Shown: positions 1 through 12,540 of the stretch, one piece after another
Layout of the letters: the number at the start of each line of letters is the position of its first letter
Position numbering within the stretch: position 1 is the stretch's first letter
Assembly (NCBI RefSeq): GCF_003576645.1
Contig: NC_044924.1
Location: 31,008,192 to 31,072,191, forward strand
Direction of reading: 5' to 3'
Origin: Ipomoea triloba
Lineage: Eukaryota; Streptophyta; Magnoliopsida; Solanales; Convolvulaceae
DNA length: 64,000 nt
Position numbers and translations under genes: made by a program
Notes under the pieces: model-generated
The model's database searches: none
Told to the model about the DNA's origin: nothing
Seen by the model: only the letters and a program-made list of their open reading frames with translations

Positions 1-41
1 GTAAATTTTTGCTCTTACTTTTTATCTTCCCCGTCCGCGTA

Positions 42-44
<3 letters not shown>

Positions 45-91
<47 letters not shown>
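45..91. repeat. (AT)n microsatellite
   Basis: An uninterrupted AT dinucleotide run near the left edge of the window. It is followed by a short GC-richer stretch with a 34-codon open frame (ATG at 122, stop at 224-226) that I cannot assign to a family. Confidence 0.9.
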
Positions 92-94
<3 letters not shown>

Positions 95-617
95 ATTCTC
101 TCCTGGTGACGCTGCTGAACAATGGATCGGAGCCCGCTGCTGAATCGTCGCCGGAATTCTTCGCCATTTGCCGCCGAGACTGCCTGCTGGGTCGCCACCG
201 TGAACCAGGGAAAGCTTTACTTATAAAATGACTTGGATCTTGGCTTTATGGAGGAATTTCCAAGATGACCTCAGTTCACGTGGCTTTTATCGGGAATGGA
301 ATAAAATATTACCTCCCACCTATCACCCTTCTTTTCATAGGATAACTCTTTATATAACATTATATATTACATACGTACTGTATGTTACATATCACATATG
401 TTCCAGCTTTCCGATCCCTTTTCTCTTTTGTTTCTTTTCTTTTTTGTTTTGTTTTTTCGTTTCTATGTTGTTTCTCTTTCGTTTTTGTTTTTGTTTTAAT
501 TCCCACAATCCTTAATAATAACCATGTTAATCATTATTATTATACCATATCATATTTTCGATAATAATAATAACTTTAATCATTATCATCATTATTACTA
601 TATAATTTTCTTTGCAG

Positions 618-1746
618 TGATCTTCTCAATTTTGATTTAACCTCAACACGGATCAAAATGGAGCAATTTCAAGATCAAAGATTTGATGAACAAAAGATCT
701 TGGTGATATCAAGCACCAAGAGCAAACATAAAGTCAAATTGGTAACTAATTCATCATCAAAGGGTCTTCGTAAATGGAGACGAATAAAAAGAACACCACA
801 TGTATTAAACTTTCCCAAACTTTTCCCTTTCATATATTATTAAACTTTGGCCTTATTGACATGTGTATTTCTTTTACAGGATCCGGCACATATCAGTGAT
901 GAACCCCTATCATCAAATCGACATTCTTTTATATGCAAGGGATAAAACAACGAAAGTTCTAACTCCCTCAATCAAGTGGTAGCATCTTATCAATTTACGC
1001 CACCCTCAAACCCATCTCACGAAGAGGCACGACTGGAACCATCCCAAGTCTCTATCCTTCCTGATGCAGAATCCTTTTTGTCAAGATATATGATTTTAAT
1101 CGCAGATTTTTGGAGTAATATCTGCGAAAAGTTAAGGGAGATTCCAGCTGAAAGTGTATCCTCTTTCAAAGGAAGTGTTGCAAAGCGAATCCAATTTATG
1201 AAACATGATGGGGTAGATTTATCAATATTGGAGAAAAGAGTAGATGCCTTCTTTAAGAAGGCTGAAAATTATGATAAAATTCGGTCACAGCTCTCACATG
1301 CGATGCCGGTTGAAACTCAAGTTGCGGAGTTATGTTTAGCGCAAAGTGTCCTTAAGGAAGCTCAACAAAAGCTCTCTCAAACCCAAACACTTCTGCTTGA
1401 GCAACGAAAGATTCTTGAAGATTCTGATGAACAAGTAATTCTCCTAGAGGAAGCTATAAAGGAAGCCGAGAAGATCATAAAGGATTCAAAGGAGAAGTTG
1501 ACGAAGATCCATAATAGGCCAAAGCTCCAAGACCTTGTGACTAAGGCACAAGAACAGTATAACACATCAAAAGAGGTTGTGATCACTACTGAAAAAGAAG
1601 TGAAACGTATTCAAGATACCCCCGTGTTGACAAATGAAGATCAAGATAAAATCTCCTTAATTAAGAAGGATCTAGAAGTAGACAAGAAAGACTTGCAAAC
1701 AATTTTATTTTATCACAAGTGTAAAAGTGAGCTTGAAGAGAAGTAA
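618..1746 (+). pseudogene. Decayed coiled-coil gene fragment (possibly related to plant mobile-domain-type proteins)
   Basis: I do not recognise this gene with certainty. A coding-like exon runs from about 618 (after a TTTGCAG acceptor) to 801, ending KRTPH before a GTATTA donor. A second exon starts at 880 after TTTTACAG and stays in the same frame to the stop at 1744-1746. Within it a TAA at 943-945 interrupts the frame, and no ATG follows until 1090, so the copy looks broken. The last 250 residues are rich in Glu, Lys and Gln with heptad-like spacing, for example LEQRKILEDSDEQVILLEEA, and are probably a coiled coil. Proteins of this build follow the plant mobile domain in some transposon-derived plant genes; that link is inferred. 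Open segments at 122-226 and 228-370 may be earlier exons, but I could not join them. An alternative is a live gene with one more short intron that removes the TAA. Confidence 0.45.
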
Positions 1747-2286
1747 ATAAACTCAAATATGAACAGAAACAACAAAGTCAACCCAAATGAGTTACTTCAA
1801 AAGCAACTAATAACAAATATTATAAAAACATATCCTAGTTGACTTTAATATCAAATATTTCTATATCAAAACGTCAATTATGTAACTTTGTAGTTACGTT
1901 AATAACTTATTACTAGTTGTCTCAAACTATTTTGTCATTTTTTACTATAATTAAAAATTTAAATTATTAGTGAAGAATAAAGATTTAAATTTATTATTTA
2001 TATTTATCATTAACAATTTTGAATACATTGACTTAAAACATTCGCATTGTACGCATAAGACATGAAAGCCTATTCCATTGGACACAGTTGGCGATGCCTA
2101 ATGGAAGCCCATGAGCCTTAACATTTCTAGTTTACAAATGGAATGTGGGCTGCACTTTTTTTTATTGGTAATAATTGTTATCGATTGTATTCTTTTTTTT
2201 TTTTTTTTTTTTTTTGAAGGGTTATCGATTGTATCCTATTTAAAATTGGTATGGGGATCGGTTATGTTGTAGTTTTGTCGTATATC
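1747..2286. other. AT-rich intergenic DNA
   Basis: No gene or clear element is visible. It contains a T-run at about 2192-2213 next to a near-duplicated ATCGATTGTAT motif. Confidence 0.6.
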
Positions 2287-2389
2287 TGGACCATGGTACA
2301 CAAAGCTTTGTGAACCATGGTCCAAAAATGACATCATTTCTTTAAGTAAAGAAACTATTGTCGTCACATATTAACGGAGTTCTGTAAAT

Positions 2390-3415
2390 AAAACTACAGT
2401 TTATCTCAAATGATACTGCATCACATTTGTTTTTATATTATCAAATGTAACTGTAATTATATCGAAATGAAACTGTACTTGTGTTGAAAAGGGCGGCTAT
2501 ATAGCGAGAGTCGTTTTGGTTGTATGCCACGAGGTTCCTATGGACAAGGGGACAAGTGAATCATCGCTTTTGGGCGTCGCAGGCAGCCCTCTACCTTCTA
2601 TCTCATTTCATTCCATCGTCTCGTATACTGTGCCGTATTAGACCAGATAGATCTATTGAGTGAGAGAAAGGGAGAAACCTCTAATTAGATATTCTTTTTA
2701 TATTGATAGGGATCCCCATTCATTCCTAGATTCCCGTCACTACGGATTGATTGTCCCTACCTAACTACATGGTAGTGGTCTAGGGAGCGCAATTGCTAGA
2801 GCACGGGAAAATGAAGAGTAATGATTTCAGCAAGAGCAGCCAGACGGACTACTATAGTGAGTCTAGTGACTACTAGAGCAGAGTTAAGTCAAAAGGTATG
2901 GTATAGCAGCCTTTCCGAGCGAGCCTCTGGGATCTCCTGTAAACCCCCATGATGTGGTAAAGGGAGGATATATATAAAATGAAACTGAATAACAGTTTCA
3001 CATATTTGAGTGTATATTGTCCAATGAAACTGTAGTTGTGTTGAAATGAAACTATAGTGTATATAAAATAAAACGAAATAACAGTTTCACATAGCTGTCT
3101 ATAATGTTGAATGAAACTTAGTTATATCGAAATGAAATTGTAGTTGTGTTGAAAGGAAACTGCAGTGTATATAAAATGAAACTGAATAACAGTTTCACAT
3201 ATTTGAGTGTATATTGCCCAATGAAACTGTAGTTATATCGAAAAGATATTGTAGTTGTGTTGTAATTAAACTATAGTGTATATAAAATGAAACTAAATAA
3301 CAGTTTCACAAATTTGAGTGTATATATCGAATGTAACTGTAGTTATATCGAAATGAAACTGTAATTATGTGTTGAAAGAAAACTGCAGTGTATATAAAAT
3401 GAAATTGAATATGTT
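2390..3415. repeat. Diverged tandem repeat (GAAACTGTAGTT-type units), interrupted
   Basis: The motifs ATGAAACTGTAGTT, GTGTATATAAAATGAAACTG and AACAGTTTCACATA recur in the same order. The AACAGTTTCA anchor lies at 2991, 3080, 3188 and 3299, a spacing of 89-111 bp. Related units occur on both sides of the GC-richer block at about 2490-2962, so that block was inserted into, or captured within, the array. Confidence 0.65.
2490..2962. other. GC-richer insert of possible organellar (mitochondrial) origin
   Basis: The base composition changes abruptly from very AT-rich repeat DNA to roughly balanced, complex sequence and back. It lacks an open frame, has no simple repeats and resembles plant mitochondrial intergenic DNA in texture, for example CTAGGGAGCGCAATTGCTAG. 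Origin as a nuclear mitochondrial insertion is an inference from composition only. Confidence 0.35.
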
Positions 3416-3545
3416 ACACAAACAGAGGTATTTTGCATGTACGTACATACATAACGGCGCGGACGGATGCCGTTTCTTTTCATTAAAAGAAACGGCACTG
3501 TTTTGGACCATGTTCCACAATGTTTTGTGGGACCATGGTCCACAG

Positions 3546-6500
3546 TATAATTTGCCATTGTAGTTTGTATCAATTATTTCTGAGTTACGGGAAAAACCTA
3601 TAATCGCTATCAAAAGTGCTTAATAGGTAAACTTCGCTTTGTGATTTTAGTTGACAGAGGACCACAATGAATTAAATCAGCATAAGTTAATTAGTTGATA
3701 TGTTCAAACTAAGAAGCCTAATAGCTAGCTCCCATGGGGAGTTGAATTTGAAACATTGTATCCATTATTTCTAATTTTAGGAAGTATAGATGTGATAGCG
3801 TGAGTTTCTTAGCTTTCAGCTTAACTAAAGGTCTCAAGTTCGTGGGTAGCTCACTACATCTTTGAATTTAAGCTGTTTGGAAGAACGATTAGCTAATTTC
3901 TAAACATTTGTTTGTGGAGAAAGAGATCAGATGGGAAATGGATTGAAATAAATGCTTTTCTTCTTCAAGTTACCAAAGTACCAAAAAGAAGTTTTTGAAG
4001 TTGTTTGGTCAATTCTAGTACTAAGGCTCTATGGAGAAGTCACATGATCATGGCAACCCTATTTCTAACCAAGAACAACAAATGAGAACCTTAGAACAAC
4101 TGCCCTCCCCCTAGCTAGCTATAGGCAATCATATGCTCTTTCATTCAAAACTGTTTTGAAATTTTTTGAAACAATTGGATGGCTCCGTTTACGAACTCTA
4201 GATTTGGAGATATGGTTTCATATGAACGCTTAGACGGATAGTGTAAATAGTCTAAGAACTACACACTACATATATATGTAGAAAGGACAGTATAATATAT
4301 AGTAGGGTAAGTGAAGATATATAATTTTACAGATAACAAGTCTTAGTACACTTTTCAGTTACAAGCAATAGATGTCGGAAACCTTGTTGGGATTTGCTAA
4401 GTATATATACTAAGGCTACGTTCCTACTCTCAAAAGTGCTATTCATGATGTTAGAAGTTGGCTTTTATAATGCTACGAGAGTTGGGAGAGAGCACATGTC
4501 AAGATCCCACCGACAAAGTTCACTGAACAATCAATGTGGCCCGTCATGTTGGTCACAACAAGTGTCTACGCTGAGGTGACTGTAAATGATACAATGGTTG
4601 AATAGACATCTTGACAGGCGAAAGATTAAACCATTCTTCAACTTATGACAAGGCTAAACTTAACTGGAAATTAAATTAAACACAATACAAAAGATTATGT
4701 TTATATCATTCTTTGAAGTTTTACTTATGTTATAAGTTAAACTCTTAGGCTAATTTCATTTTTGATCATTAAAATGGGTAAAAGTAATCAACCTCAATCC
4801 TAAGTTATGGCTTAACTCAACCTCAATCCTAAGTTATAGCTTAACTCAACCTCAATCCTAATTATGCACCATGATATCAATTTTGGTGCTTCCTGCATGT
4901 CACAATATCCGTTATTTAATTTTCATCTTAAATTTTTTTTATATATGTTTTTATCAAGACAAAAAATGAAAGTAATAGTGGCATGAGAATCTAAAAGATG
5001 CCAAACACGTGTAAATATTTAATGGAATATGTTAACGATGTCTTCAAATCACTGCCTTGATGCATAATTAAAGATGACATTAGTTAACCGGTATGATTAA
5101 GAAACTATTTTGACTATTCTTACATAGAGACTAAAAGTACGTGTAATTAATCCTAAAGTTCTTATATCTCTTTTTAAATGAAAATTTTATGATTAACTGT
5201 ATATTACTAGCAACGTATTTTGTACCAACAAACTTTTATGATCAACATTATAACATAATTTGCAATCTTTTTTTTTTTTTGGAGATAAATATATTATCAA
5301 TTGAACAAATTAAATACATAATTTGAGTAATATTTGTAACTATTAATTTTCACCTAAACCCTAAAAACATAATGTTATACATTAAAAAAAAATCATATAA
5401 AATTGGTCAATTTTAATTTGCAAACCACATACAGACTGATTTATTCACTTTGGGGTTTCATGCATGCAACTTATATATATCAATCAATTCAATGTTGTCT
5501 CTCTCAGGTGCATGGGGCCATTACCTCATGAAACAACAACGTACAGACTTCAATTCATGTCTTTTATGTACAGTGCTACTGGTAGTTATCTAATAGTACA
5601 AAGAAACGAACAATATGACAACAAATGCCAATCAACACTTTGTCCTTATACCTAAGTTTCAAACTTTTTTGACGTACAGAATATTTATTGTCAATTTTTG
5701 TGACTTTGAGGCCCCTCACCGCCTTACCGCTCTTGTCTTGAACTTTGATAGATAAGATAATTAAATTACAAAATATGTTTTAATTGGTCTATATGCCTCT
5801 AAATATTTTTACAATGTATGTAGTACTAGTGTCTACAACAAGGTCACGATCATATCTTACTTTTTTGGTTCTTGATAGAATTTGAATTCAGCATCATATG
5901 ACTGCTAGCAAAACAAATCTTATTAACTTATTTTAATCTCATTCTTTAAAAAAAAAAAATGTGACAAAGAACTACAAATCTATTTTGAAATGCTTTATAT
6001 TATATTGGTTAACCTCACACCTATAAAAGTTCAATGATGATCTATAACATTTTTTAGATAACATAAAGTTTTCATAAAATATTAATTTTTATTTCACATT
6101 TTTTGAACTATTTATTACGGAGTATTTATTAGTCAAACCAACTTTTGTTTATTTATTTTCTTTATTTTGTGTACTTTTTAAACATGTTTTAATTGTATTT
6201 TTAATGAGAATTCTGAATATAAATTTTATATATACTAAGGGAACAACAAGAAGATGTTCTTTGTTGTTGGGGCAATAAGGTTATGTTGTCTACTACTCTC
6301 AATCATTTGCCATTGTATCTCCTTTACTGCTATAATTGCTATAACGTATTAGGAATTGGTGAGATAATTCTAATCCGTTTAGGAATATAATTAATGATTA
6401 ATTTTAATTTATTTGATAATTAGCTTTGTAATATCATATTTATTCTGATTAATTTTTCAATCTTTAAGGTTACAATTTGAATTTTAAATGCCAAGAATTC

Positions 6501-8396
6501 TAATGGTTCATTCTCGTATAAATACCTTGTGTTGGATAAAATGTTTTCAATCTGTATTTTTGACACACCTAAAAATTTTATTTTTAGGCCTATGAACTCT
6601 TGCTACTTTTCAAAAATTTACTGACAATACTTCCAATAAAAAATTGAAATGTCCACCATTGTTCAAGTTTGCCATATGATTTATTTGAGCGCTCGAATAA
6701 ATTGTAATAATACATTGTATCCTGAAACTTCAACGCACCTATCACTATCTGGATTAATTTTGCGTGACACAAATTTTGAATTAATTTTGTGAATTATTGT
6801 GACTAAATTTACTGGAATATTTTGAACCTTACGGACCAATATTGTCTACTTGTATAGTACATAGTAGAATAGTAACATAGGAACATAGGATACAGCTAGT
6901 ACAAGTAGTAGTAGTTTGAAATTCAGAGGTTGTGGATATGGTTGCTTCCCCAGGCTAGCTTTATCCACTTTCTTTTTTTTGAAGAAAGCTTTATCCACTT
7001 TCTATTCTTCTATTCTATTCCAATTTGTACGTTTAGATTTCCATAAAAGATTCCATCCTCCCCATCTCAAAATGTGCTTTACTAATTTTTTATTTTTAGA
7101 GAAAAATGTGCAATCATTACTCGAAATTAAAGCATATTTTGAATGAAGTCTATCTTATACTCTTAGCTAAGAGGTAAATCTGCTTAATATGTTAATAACT
7201 GACCAACTCAAACTGAGAAAAGTAATAAACAACTCATATGAAAATTCAAACTTGAAATCTTGTGAGAACTTTTAATAAACTTAATCCCATTATAATTAGT
7301 GAACGCTTGTGCTAATACATTGTTGAGTTGTCGTATCTCCTAAACCATAATTCAAATTTGCTCGTTTAAAAAAATATTAATTACTAAAAGATATAATGTT
7401 ATAATTCTACACCGCTGTTTGGACTGCTGATGAGCCGATTGCTAATATAATTGTAATATTAGAAAATCAATTTCAATATAGGAGACTCAACTTTTATAAA
7501 TGTACCCCATGAAAGATGCATCGTTTAATGTTTCTTATCCACACTTAACAATATACAAAATTAAACTAATTTTGGTTAAAATTTAATTCAATTTTAAAAA
7601 ATTTAATTCAATTTTAAAATATCTCAATCGCTTAAAACATTACAACATCGTCATACCATTACTCTCTTGACATCTATTGAAAACTTATACCCTACATCCA
7701 ACTGCCCGCATAAGAGTTGCCTCTAGAATGAGGTTCTATTGATACTCAATAAAATTATTATCATTCTATGGGTAAAAAAATAAATGGTGAGAAAAACTCT
7801 CAAACACTATTTGAATGTGCGCATGCACCGGATAAAATTTGTTCATGTGTAATAGTATGTATACCACACAGGAGAGGTGAACTGCATTAAAAAATAAAAT
7901 TAAACCTTGTGCAATGGTGACTGACAAGTGTTCGACAATAATTTACCTTGTAATTTTTTGTACGAAAATTATACTCAATCCATTCGAGTACTCCTTTCAG
8001 GGCCATATCTCTAATTTTAGGCTTGAACAAGAGGGAATTAAAGGGTGTAGGGGGCCGGCAATGTGTAGCCAATTAACAAACCATACAGTCATGCATGAAT
8101 CTCATCCAATTACATATCCAAACGAACCGAATTTTGAAAATGTCTTGAGCAAGGACATCATGCATGTACCTACCTACCAACTATGACTTCACCCCCTAAT
8201 TATTTATCTCAACGTAATATAAAACACTTTGATACGACCAAAATGAAATAAATGAAAATATTTTTTTTTTTTGGATTAATTGGTAATTAGAATTATAGTT
8301 ATTCAGTGCGGTAAAACAATTCAGTATCAATAGATGTTAAAGTACAACTTTTATATACACATGTTTATTTTAAGCCATGTAAGACACATTTGATAC
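3546..8396. other. Gene-free AT-rich intergenic region
   Basis: No coding frame with gene-like character is visible on either strand. At 4790-4862 a sentence of about 29 bp (CAACCTCAATCCTAAGTTAT) is repeated in tandem 2.5 times. Scattered poly-A and poly-T tracts suggest old retroposed debris. Confidence 0.6.
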
Positions 8397-8406
8397 GGTA
8401 ATAGAA

Positions 8407-8685
8407 TGAATAAGGTTGAAATTGGCCACTGAATGTAACTTGAAAGTGTAATTAAACCACTGAATTAAAAAGAGTGCAATTAAGTCATTGGACACTCGAA
8501 ATGTATGCAATTTCACCTGATAGCAGGTTACCATGCATGTCATCAGGTTACTTGCTTAATAATAAACTATTAAAATAAAAAATAAAAATAATAAAAAAGA
8601 AAACACATCTGCGGCCACCCCTCCCCACCCCTCTTATTTATACCCTTGCCACCTTGATAGGAAACCTGTGAATGAATCAAATTTA

Positions 8686-8752
<67 letters not shown>

Positions 8753-9053
8753 ATTATTATTATTATTATTATTATTTACAGAAAATCAACTTCTTTCAAA
8801 AAAAAAATTTCTTTATTATGGTGTCTGTGTTTTTTTTTAAATTATTTTAATAGTTTATTATTAAAAATATTTTAAAATATCAATTCTCCGTCCACGTAAG
8901 CAAGTAACCTGATGAAATGGATGGTAACCTGCTATCAGGTGAAACTGCATACATTTGAAGTGTTCAATGGCCTAATTGTACTTTTTTTTTTTTAGTTCAG
9001 TGGCCAAATTGCACTTTCAGATTACGTTCAATGGCCAATTTGAACCTTATTCC
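8407..9053. mobile_element. MULE-type MITE with long inverted termini (GGAATAAGG family)
   Basis: Terminal inverted repeats of about 160 bp can be aligned. The left starts TGAATAAGGTTGAAATTGGC and the right, read on the minus strand, starts GGAATAAGGTTCAAATTGGC. The inner halves share CACCTGATAGCAGGTTACC. The flanks GGTAATAGAA (8397-8406) and GATAATAGAA (9054-9063) form a 9-of-10 target duplication, as expected for Mutator-like elements. The interior is a compound ATT/GTT microsatellite and contains no gene. A second member of the family lies at 47321-47739. Confidence 0.85.
8689..8776. repeat. Compound (ATT)n(GTT)n(ATT)n microsatellite
   Basis: Three blocks of trinucleotide repeats, with GTT flanked symmetrically by ATT, occupy the centre of the MULE MITE. 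Confidence 0.9.
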
Positions 9054-9314
9054 GATAATAGAATAAAAATTTTGTTGGGTGAAGGCCACTAAAGGACTTA
9101 AAAGGTCAAGTCCAGCACCCACTGTCTCGAAAATGTGTAGCGGTATAAGAAAATAAAGTTGCAAAAATTGTGTCTTCCTTACTAGCTATAACTTTTGGTG
9201 TAGTGACGTGGTAAGCATTTGATCCTAAGAATTGGTATTTAAGCCATGTCACGGGGGTGTTGGGTGGGGGGAATTGTTTAGTCAGGTCATAAACTTTGTT
9301 TTTAATTAAAATTG

Positions 9315-9885
9315 GAGAAAATATAATGTAATTTTGTTCCTCAATTGTTCTTCGTTAGCGGTTTTAGTCTCTAATTAACTTTTTACCTTTTGCAATATAC
9401 GCCCCTAACTCTTCAAAAAAGTTGCATTTCTAACTCCTAAAACAACAAAACTATTAAACTCTATTAAAAATTTACTTAATACATGTTTATTTTAAAATTT
9501 TATTTTCTTTATTCTTTATAACATTGTTAGTTTTGGTATTTAATCAGCAAAATAGAAAAGTATAACATTCTTTCATAAATTTGTCCTTTTCAATTGTGGC
9601 ACATCTTCCCTATTTCCCTACACCCGGTTAAAATCATGTTATTTATTTTACAAATGAAATATCGAGACTAAACAAAATTATAATTAAAGAAGAAATAGTA
9701 AAAAGTAATAAAATACAAATGTACTAAGTAAAATTTTAATATAATTTACTAGTTTTATTGCTCTAGGGATTAAAACTACAACTTTTTGAAGTGTTATGGG
9801 TACGCATATTGCAATAGTAAAAAATTAGGGACTAAAACAACTAGAAATGAATAATTCATAGACTAAAATTTAACTTTTCCCATTA
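9315..9885. mobile_element. Probable fold-back MITE
   Basis: The left arm reads TTTTAGTCTCTAATTAACTTTTTACCTTTTGCAATA-like sequence, followed by TAACTCTTCAAAAAAGTTGC. The right arm is its imperfect reverse complement, with GCAATAGTAAAAAATTAGGG and ACTTTTTGAAGTG. No coding frame is visible. Ends are approximate and I did not find a target duplication. Confidence 0.5.
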
Positions 9886-10143
9886 AAATTTATATTATCT
9901 AACACTCGATTTACATATAATAAATAATGAATAAATATGAATATAATATTGTGTAATATTCATAAACAACTTTCATTTTCCATCTTAAGGAACCAACAAA
10001 AAACCATAAAAGCATTTTAATGTCTATTAGAAATAAGGGGTTTGAGTTGAGTACAAAGGACAACACATGGCATTTCCCATGCATACAGGACAGGGAGATT
10101 AAAGTGTTCCACCAACTAGACATTTACATAACATTAATGTATT

Positions 10144-10320
10144 TAGTTTTAAGAGGTTGTTTTCTTCGCCCTGTGACCCTAGCCGGCAAAGGATCACAAG
10201 GAAGTAAACCAGCCTAGGTTATTCATAGCTGACCGGCTCAAATCTAAGAGTTTGGGGTTCGAACCTACAACCTCTCGGTTGTAGGTGGATCACTCTTACC
10301 ACCTGGGGTGGGGTTACCCC
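10144..10320 (-). mobile_element. tRNA-derived SINE (family 1), minus strand, with intact target duplication
   Basis: On the minus strand the element begins GGGGTAACCCCACC. It carries an A-box-like TGGTAAGAGTG and then a B box, GGTTCGAACCC. The 3' part reads CCTAGGCTGGTTTACTTCC and later GGCTAGGGTCAC. The 14-bp direct repeat AACATTAATGTATT flanks the body at 10130-10143 and 10321-10334. Related copies lie at about 24588 and at 61262. Confidence 0.8.
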
Positions 10321-10329
10321 AACATTAAT

Positions 10330-10330
<1 letters not shown>

Positions 10331-10384
<54 letters not shown>
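10331..10384. repeat. (ATT)n microsatellite
   Basis: A pure trinucleotide run that directly follows the SINE's outer target duplication. Confidence 0.9.
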
Positions 10385-10385
<1 letters not shown>

Positions 10386-11550
10386 GTCATAATAATATGT
10401 GGTCGCGCCTTAACGTGCTGCTAGTGTGGCCGCACCACTATGTATACAGATATACATCACTCAATGTTAGAAAATGCACCACACAAATATGCACCGTTAG
10501 GTATACATCACCAAAAAACACACCACTAGGTATTCAAATATACACCACACAGTGTTAGAAAATGTACCATTAGGGGCATGGGAGTTATGGTGCATTATTT
10601 TGGATGTTTAGTGTGTTTTTTGGTGTTTTTGTGTATTTTCATTGTGGTGCATTTTTTAACCTTGAGTGGTATATATTTGTATACATAGTTGTGTATTTCG
10701 TACCGATCGCACGGGAAGGCGCAACCACATTTGAATAGAAATATATATATAACAATACAAGGCCAGATTTTAACTTGATCTACATATAGTAGTATTATCA
10801 TTTTTTTTCCCATAAGAGTTGGACCTTACCTTTAAATGCAGTGCAATTAAAGCAGGATGAATGATATGATGTGCAAGCTGGGCATATCTAATGAATCATA
10901 CTTTTATTTGAAGGTTGGTATAATTGGAGTTAGATTGTGTTAAAAGTTTGTTTTAAAAATGAGGACCAAACCATGATGATGGCATCGCAGTTAATTAGTA
11001 AATATGCATGCAACCAAATCAAAATGTTTTTTTTTTTAGTTACGATAGAAATTTACAATCACTATCTGAGAGTATATATATTGGATAAATCACATTGTTG
11101 TGTAATAGTCCGCACACTACACAAAAGAGGTTAAATGTATTAGGAAGATGGGTTCAACCGAGAGAGTATTAGCAAAAACTGAACTTGTAACTTTTAAGTA
11201 CGAGAATCTTGTTCCACCTATTCAATTATATCCCATTCAGGCAAAAATCAAAATGTTTTAAAGAGACAGGGAATTGCACATGCGAATTATGCTCATCAAA
11301 CCTCATAAGGACGAGGCATCCCCATGCGATTTTCTTCTTTCAAAATGCCGTAAATTGGACGTTTCAAGAAAAGAAAAAATGTGTTTGGATTATTGGATAT
11401 TCACTGTCATCTTTTTATTTGTCAACCCTTGTCATTAATTTTGTACCTAAAACCGTTCTAAATTAATTTGTGGATCTGATGATATTAAATATGTTATGTA
11501 TTCCTATCAACTACTATGTAATGTAGTGCGATGATACTTCTGTTATTATT

Positions 11551-11658
11551 CCAAATAGGTAGTTACAGAATTGAACTTCGATAGTTAAACTTTATATTCT
11601 AAATCCAAATAGGTAGTTACAGAATTGAACTTCGATAGTTAAACTTTATATTCTAAAT
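11551..11658. repeat. Perfect 54-bp tandem duplication
   Basis: The segment starting CCAAATAGGTAGTTACAGAA at 11551 is repeated without change from 11605. Perfect identity in this diverged region implies a recent event. Confidence 0.9.
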
Positions 11659-12164
11659 CACGGTAACTCAACTAAACACAGAAGCTTAGATAGGGATAGT
11701 GATCATCTAATAATCTAATTAGATGATTATGATAATGCTTGGATTGGGATAGTGATCATTATTCTATTGGTTGTGTTTAAGGCTCTTTAAACATTTGAGG
11801 TAGAATATCTATCTACTAAATATAATAATATATATATATATATATAATATAATATATAAATGTAATAATAATATATATATAAAATATAATAAAAGTCAAT
11901 AATGTTAGGATTATAAAGGGAATAAAAATGTGATAGTGTAATAGATTGCATTAAAGACTTGTTCCTTATAATCTCTTTCTTATACTAATACTAATAGTTT
12001 CCAATGTTATCTATGTCATCATCTTTTAAGTTTTTCCTTAACACCGTTAAGTCATAATTAATTGAAATTAAAACTATGTTAATGTAATTAACTACAATGA
12101 TAACCTATTTTCAAAAAAAAAAAACTACAATGATAACTTATACACTGAGCTTTCTTTATTGTAC

Positions 12165-12540
12165 ATTTAGGCTATCCCCAATAAGGGGACTTTACACAAA
12201 ATTTAAGAAGAAGATGATGAGGTGGGAGAGAGAGAAAGAGGAGAGAGAGGGGAAATTTTGCTCCTGCAAGTATGGGGATTTTGCAGATGTATGTGGGCCC
12301 CACTAGCTTTAATGGGAGTTGCGCCTCACATGCGTGAGGCTCAACTCCCGTGCCCAGGCTGCACCCGCCTGGACGCGTAATCCATTTTTTTTTTAAATAT
12401 TTTTTTGGGTTAATTTTTGTTTTGTATTTCTTTTTTCTTTTCTTTTTTTCTTCCACCTCATGTTCTCTTTCCTAATCACACTTATAAAATCTCCTCAAAA
12501 ACTACACCAAAATTTTAACTATTGGTGAAGGCCTTACAAA
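12165..12540. mobile_element. MITE with GC-rich palindromic core (copy A)
   Basis: The outer parts are AT-rich and imperfectly complementary: CCCCAATAAGGGGACTTTAC on the left and AAAATTTTAACTATTGGTG on the right. The core is strikingly GC-rich, with GTTGCGCCTCAC facing GTGAGGCTCAAC and a GTGCCCAGGCTGCACC block. A pyrimidine-rich tract follows. The same architecture recurs at 14.0, 20.6, 49.4 and 57.8 kb. Ends are approximate. Confidence 0.5.

Larger units (their letters stand above)
2287..3545. mobile_element. Non-autonomous DNA element with palindromic ends and internal tandem repeats
   Basis: Both ends carry a related, inverted, self-palindromic block. The left block begins GGACCATGGTACACAAAG at 2288. 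The right block ends with GGGACCATGGTCC at 3529-3541. Next to each block lies a small hairpin around TTTCTTTAAGTAAAGAAA on the left and TTTCTTTTCATTAAAAGAAA on the right. Long imperfect inverted termini of this kind suit a Mutator-like MITE, but I could not find a convincing target duplication. The interior consists of diverged tandem units and one GC-richer insert. No transposase frame is visible. Confidence 0.55.

Noticed and set aside
122..226. A 34-codon ATG frame in GC-rich DNA
   Set aside because: Short and without resemblance to a known family. It could be an upstream exon of the broken gene, but no splice joins it in frame.
12172..12456. 94-codon minus-strand frame
   Set aside because: Lies across the GC core and pyrimidine tract of a MITE; low-complexity translation.
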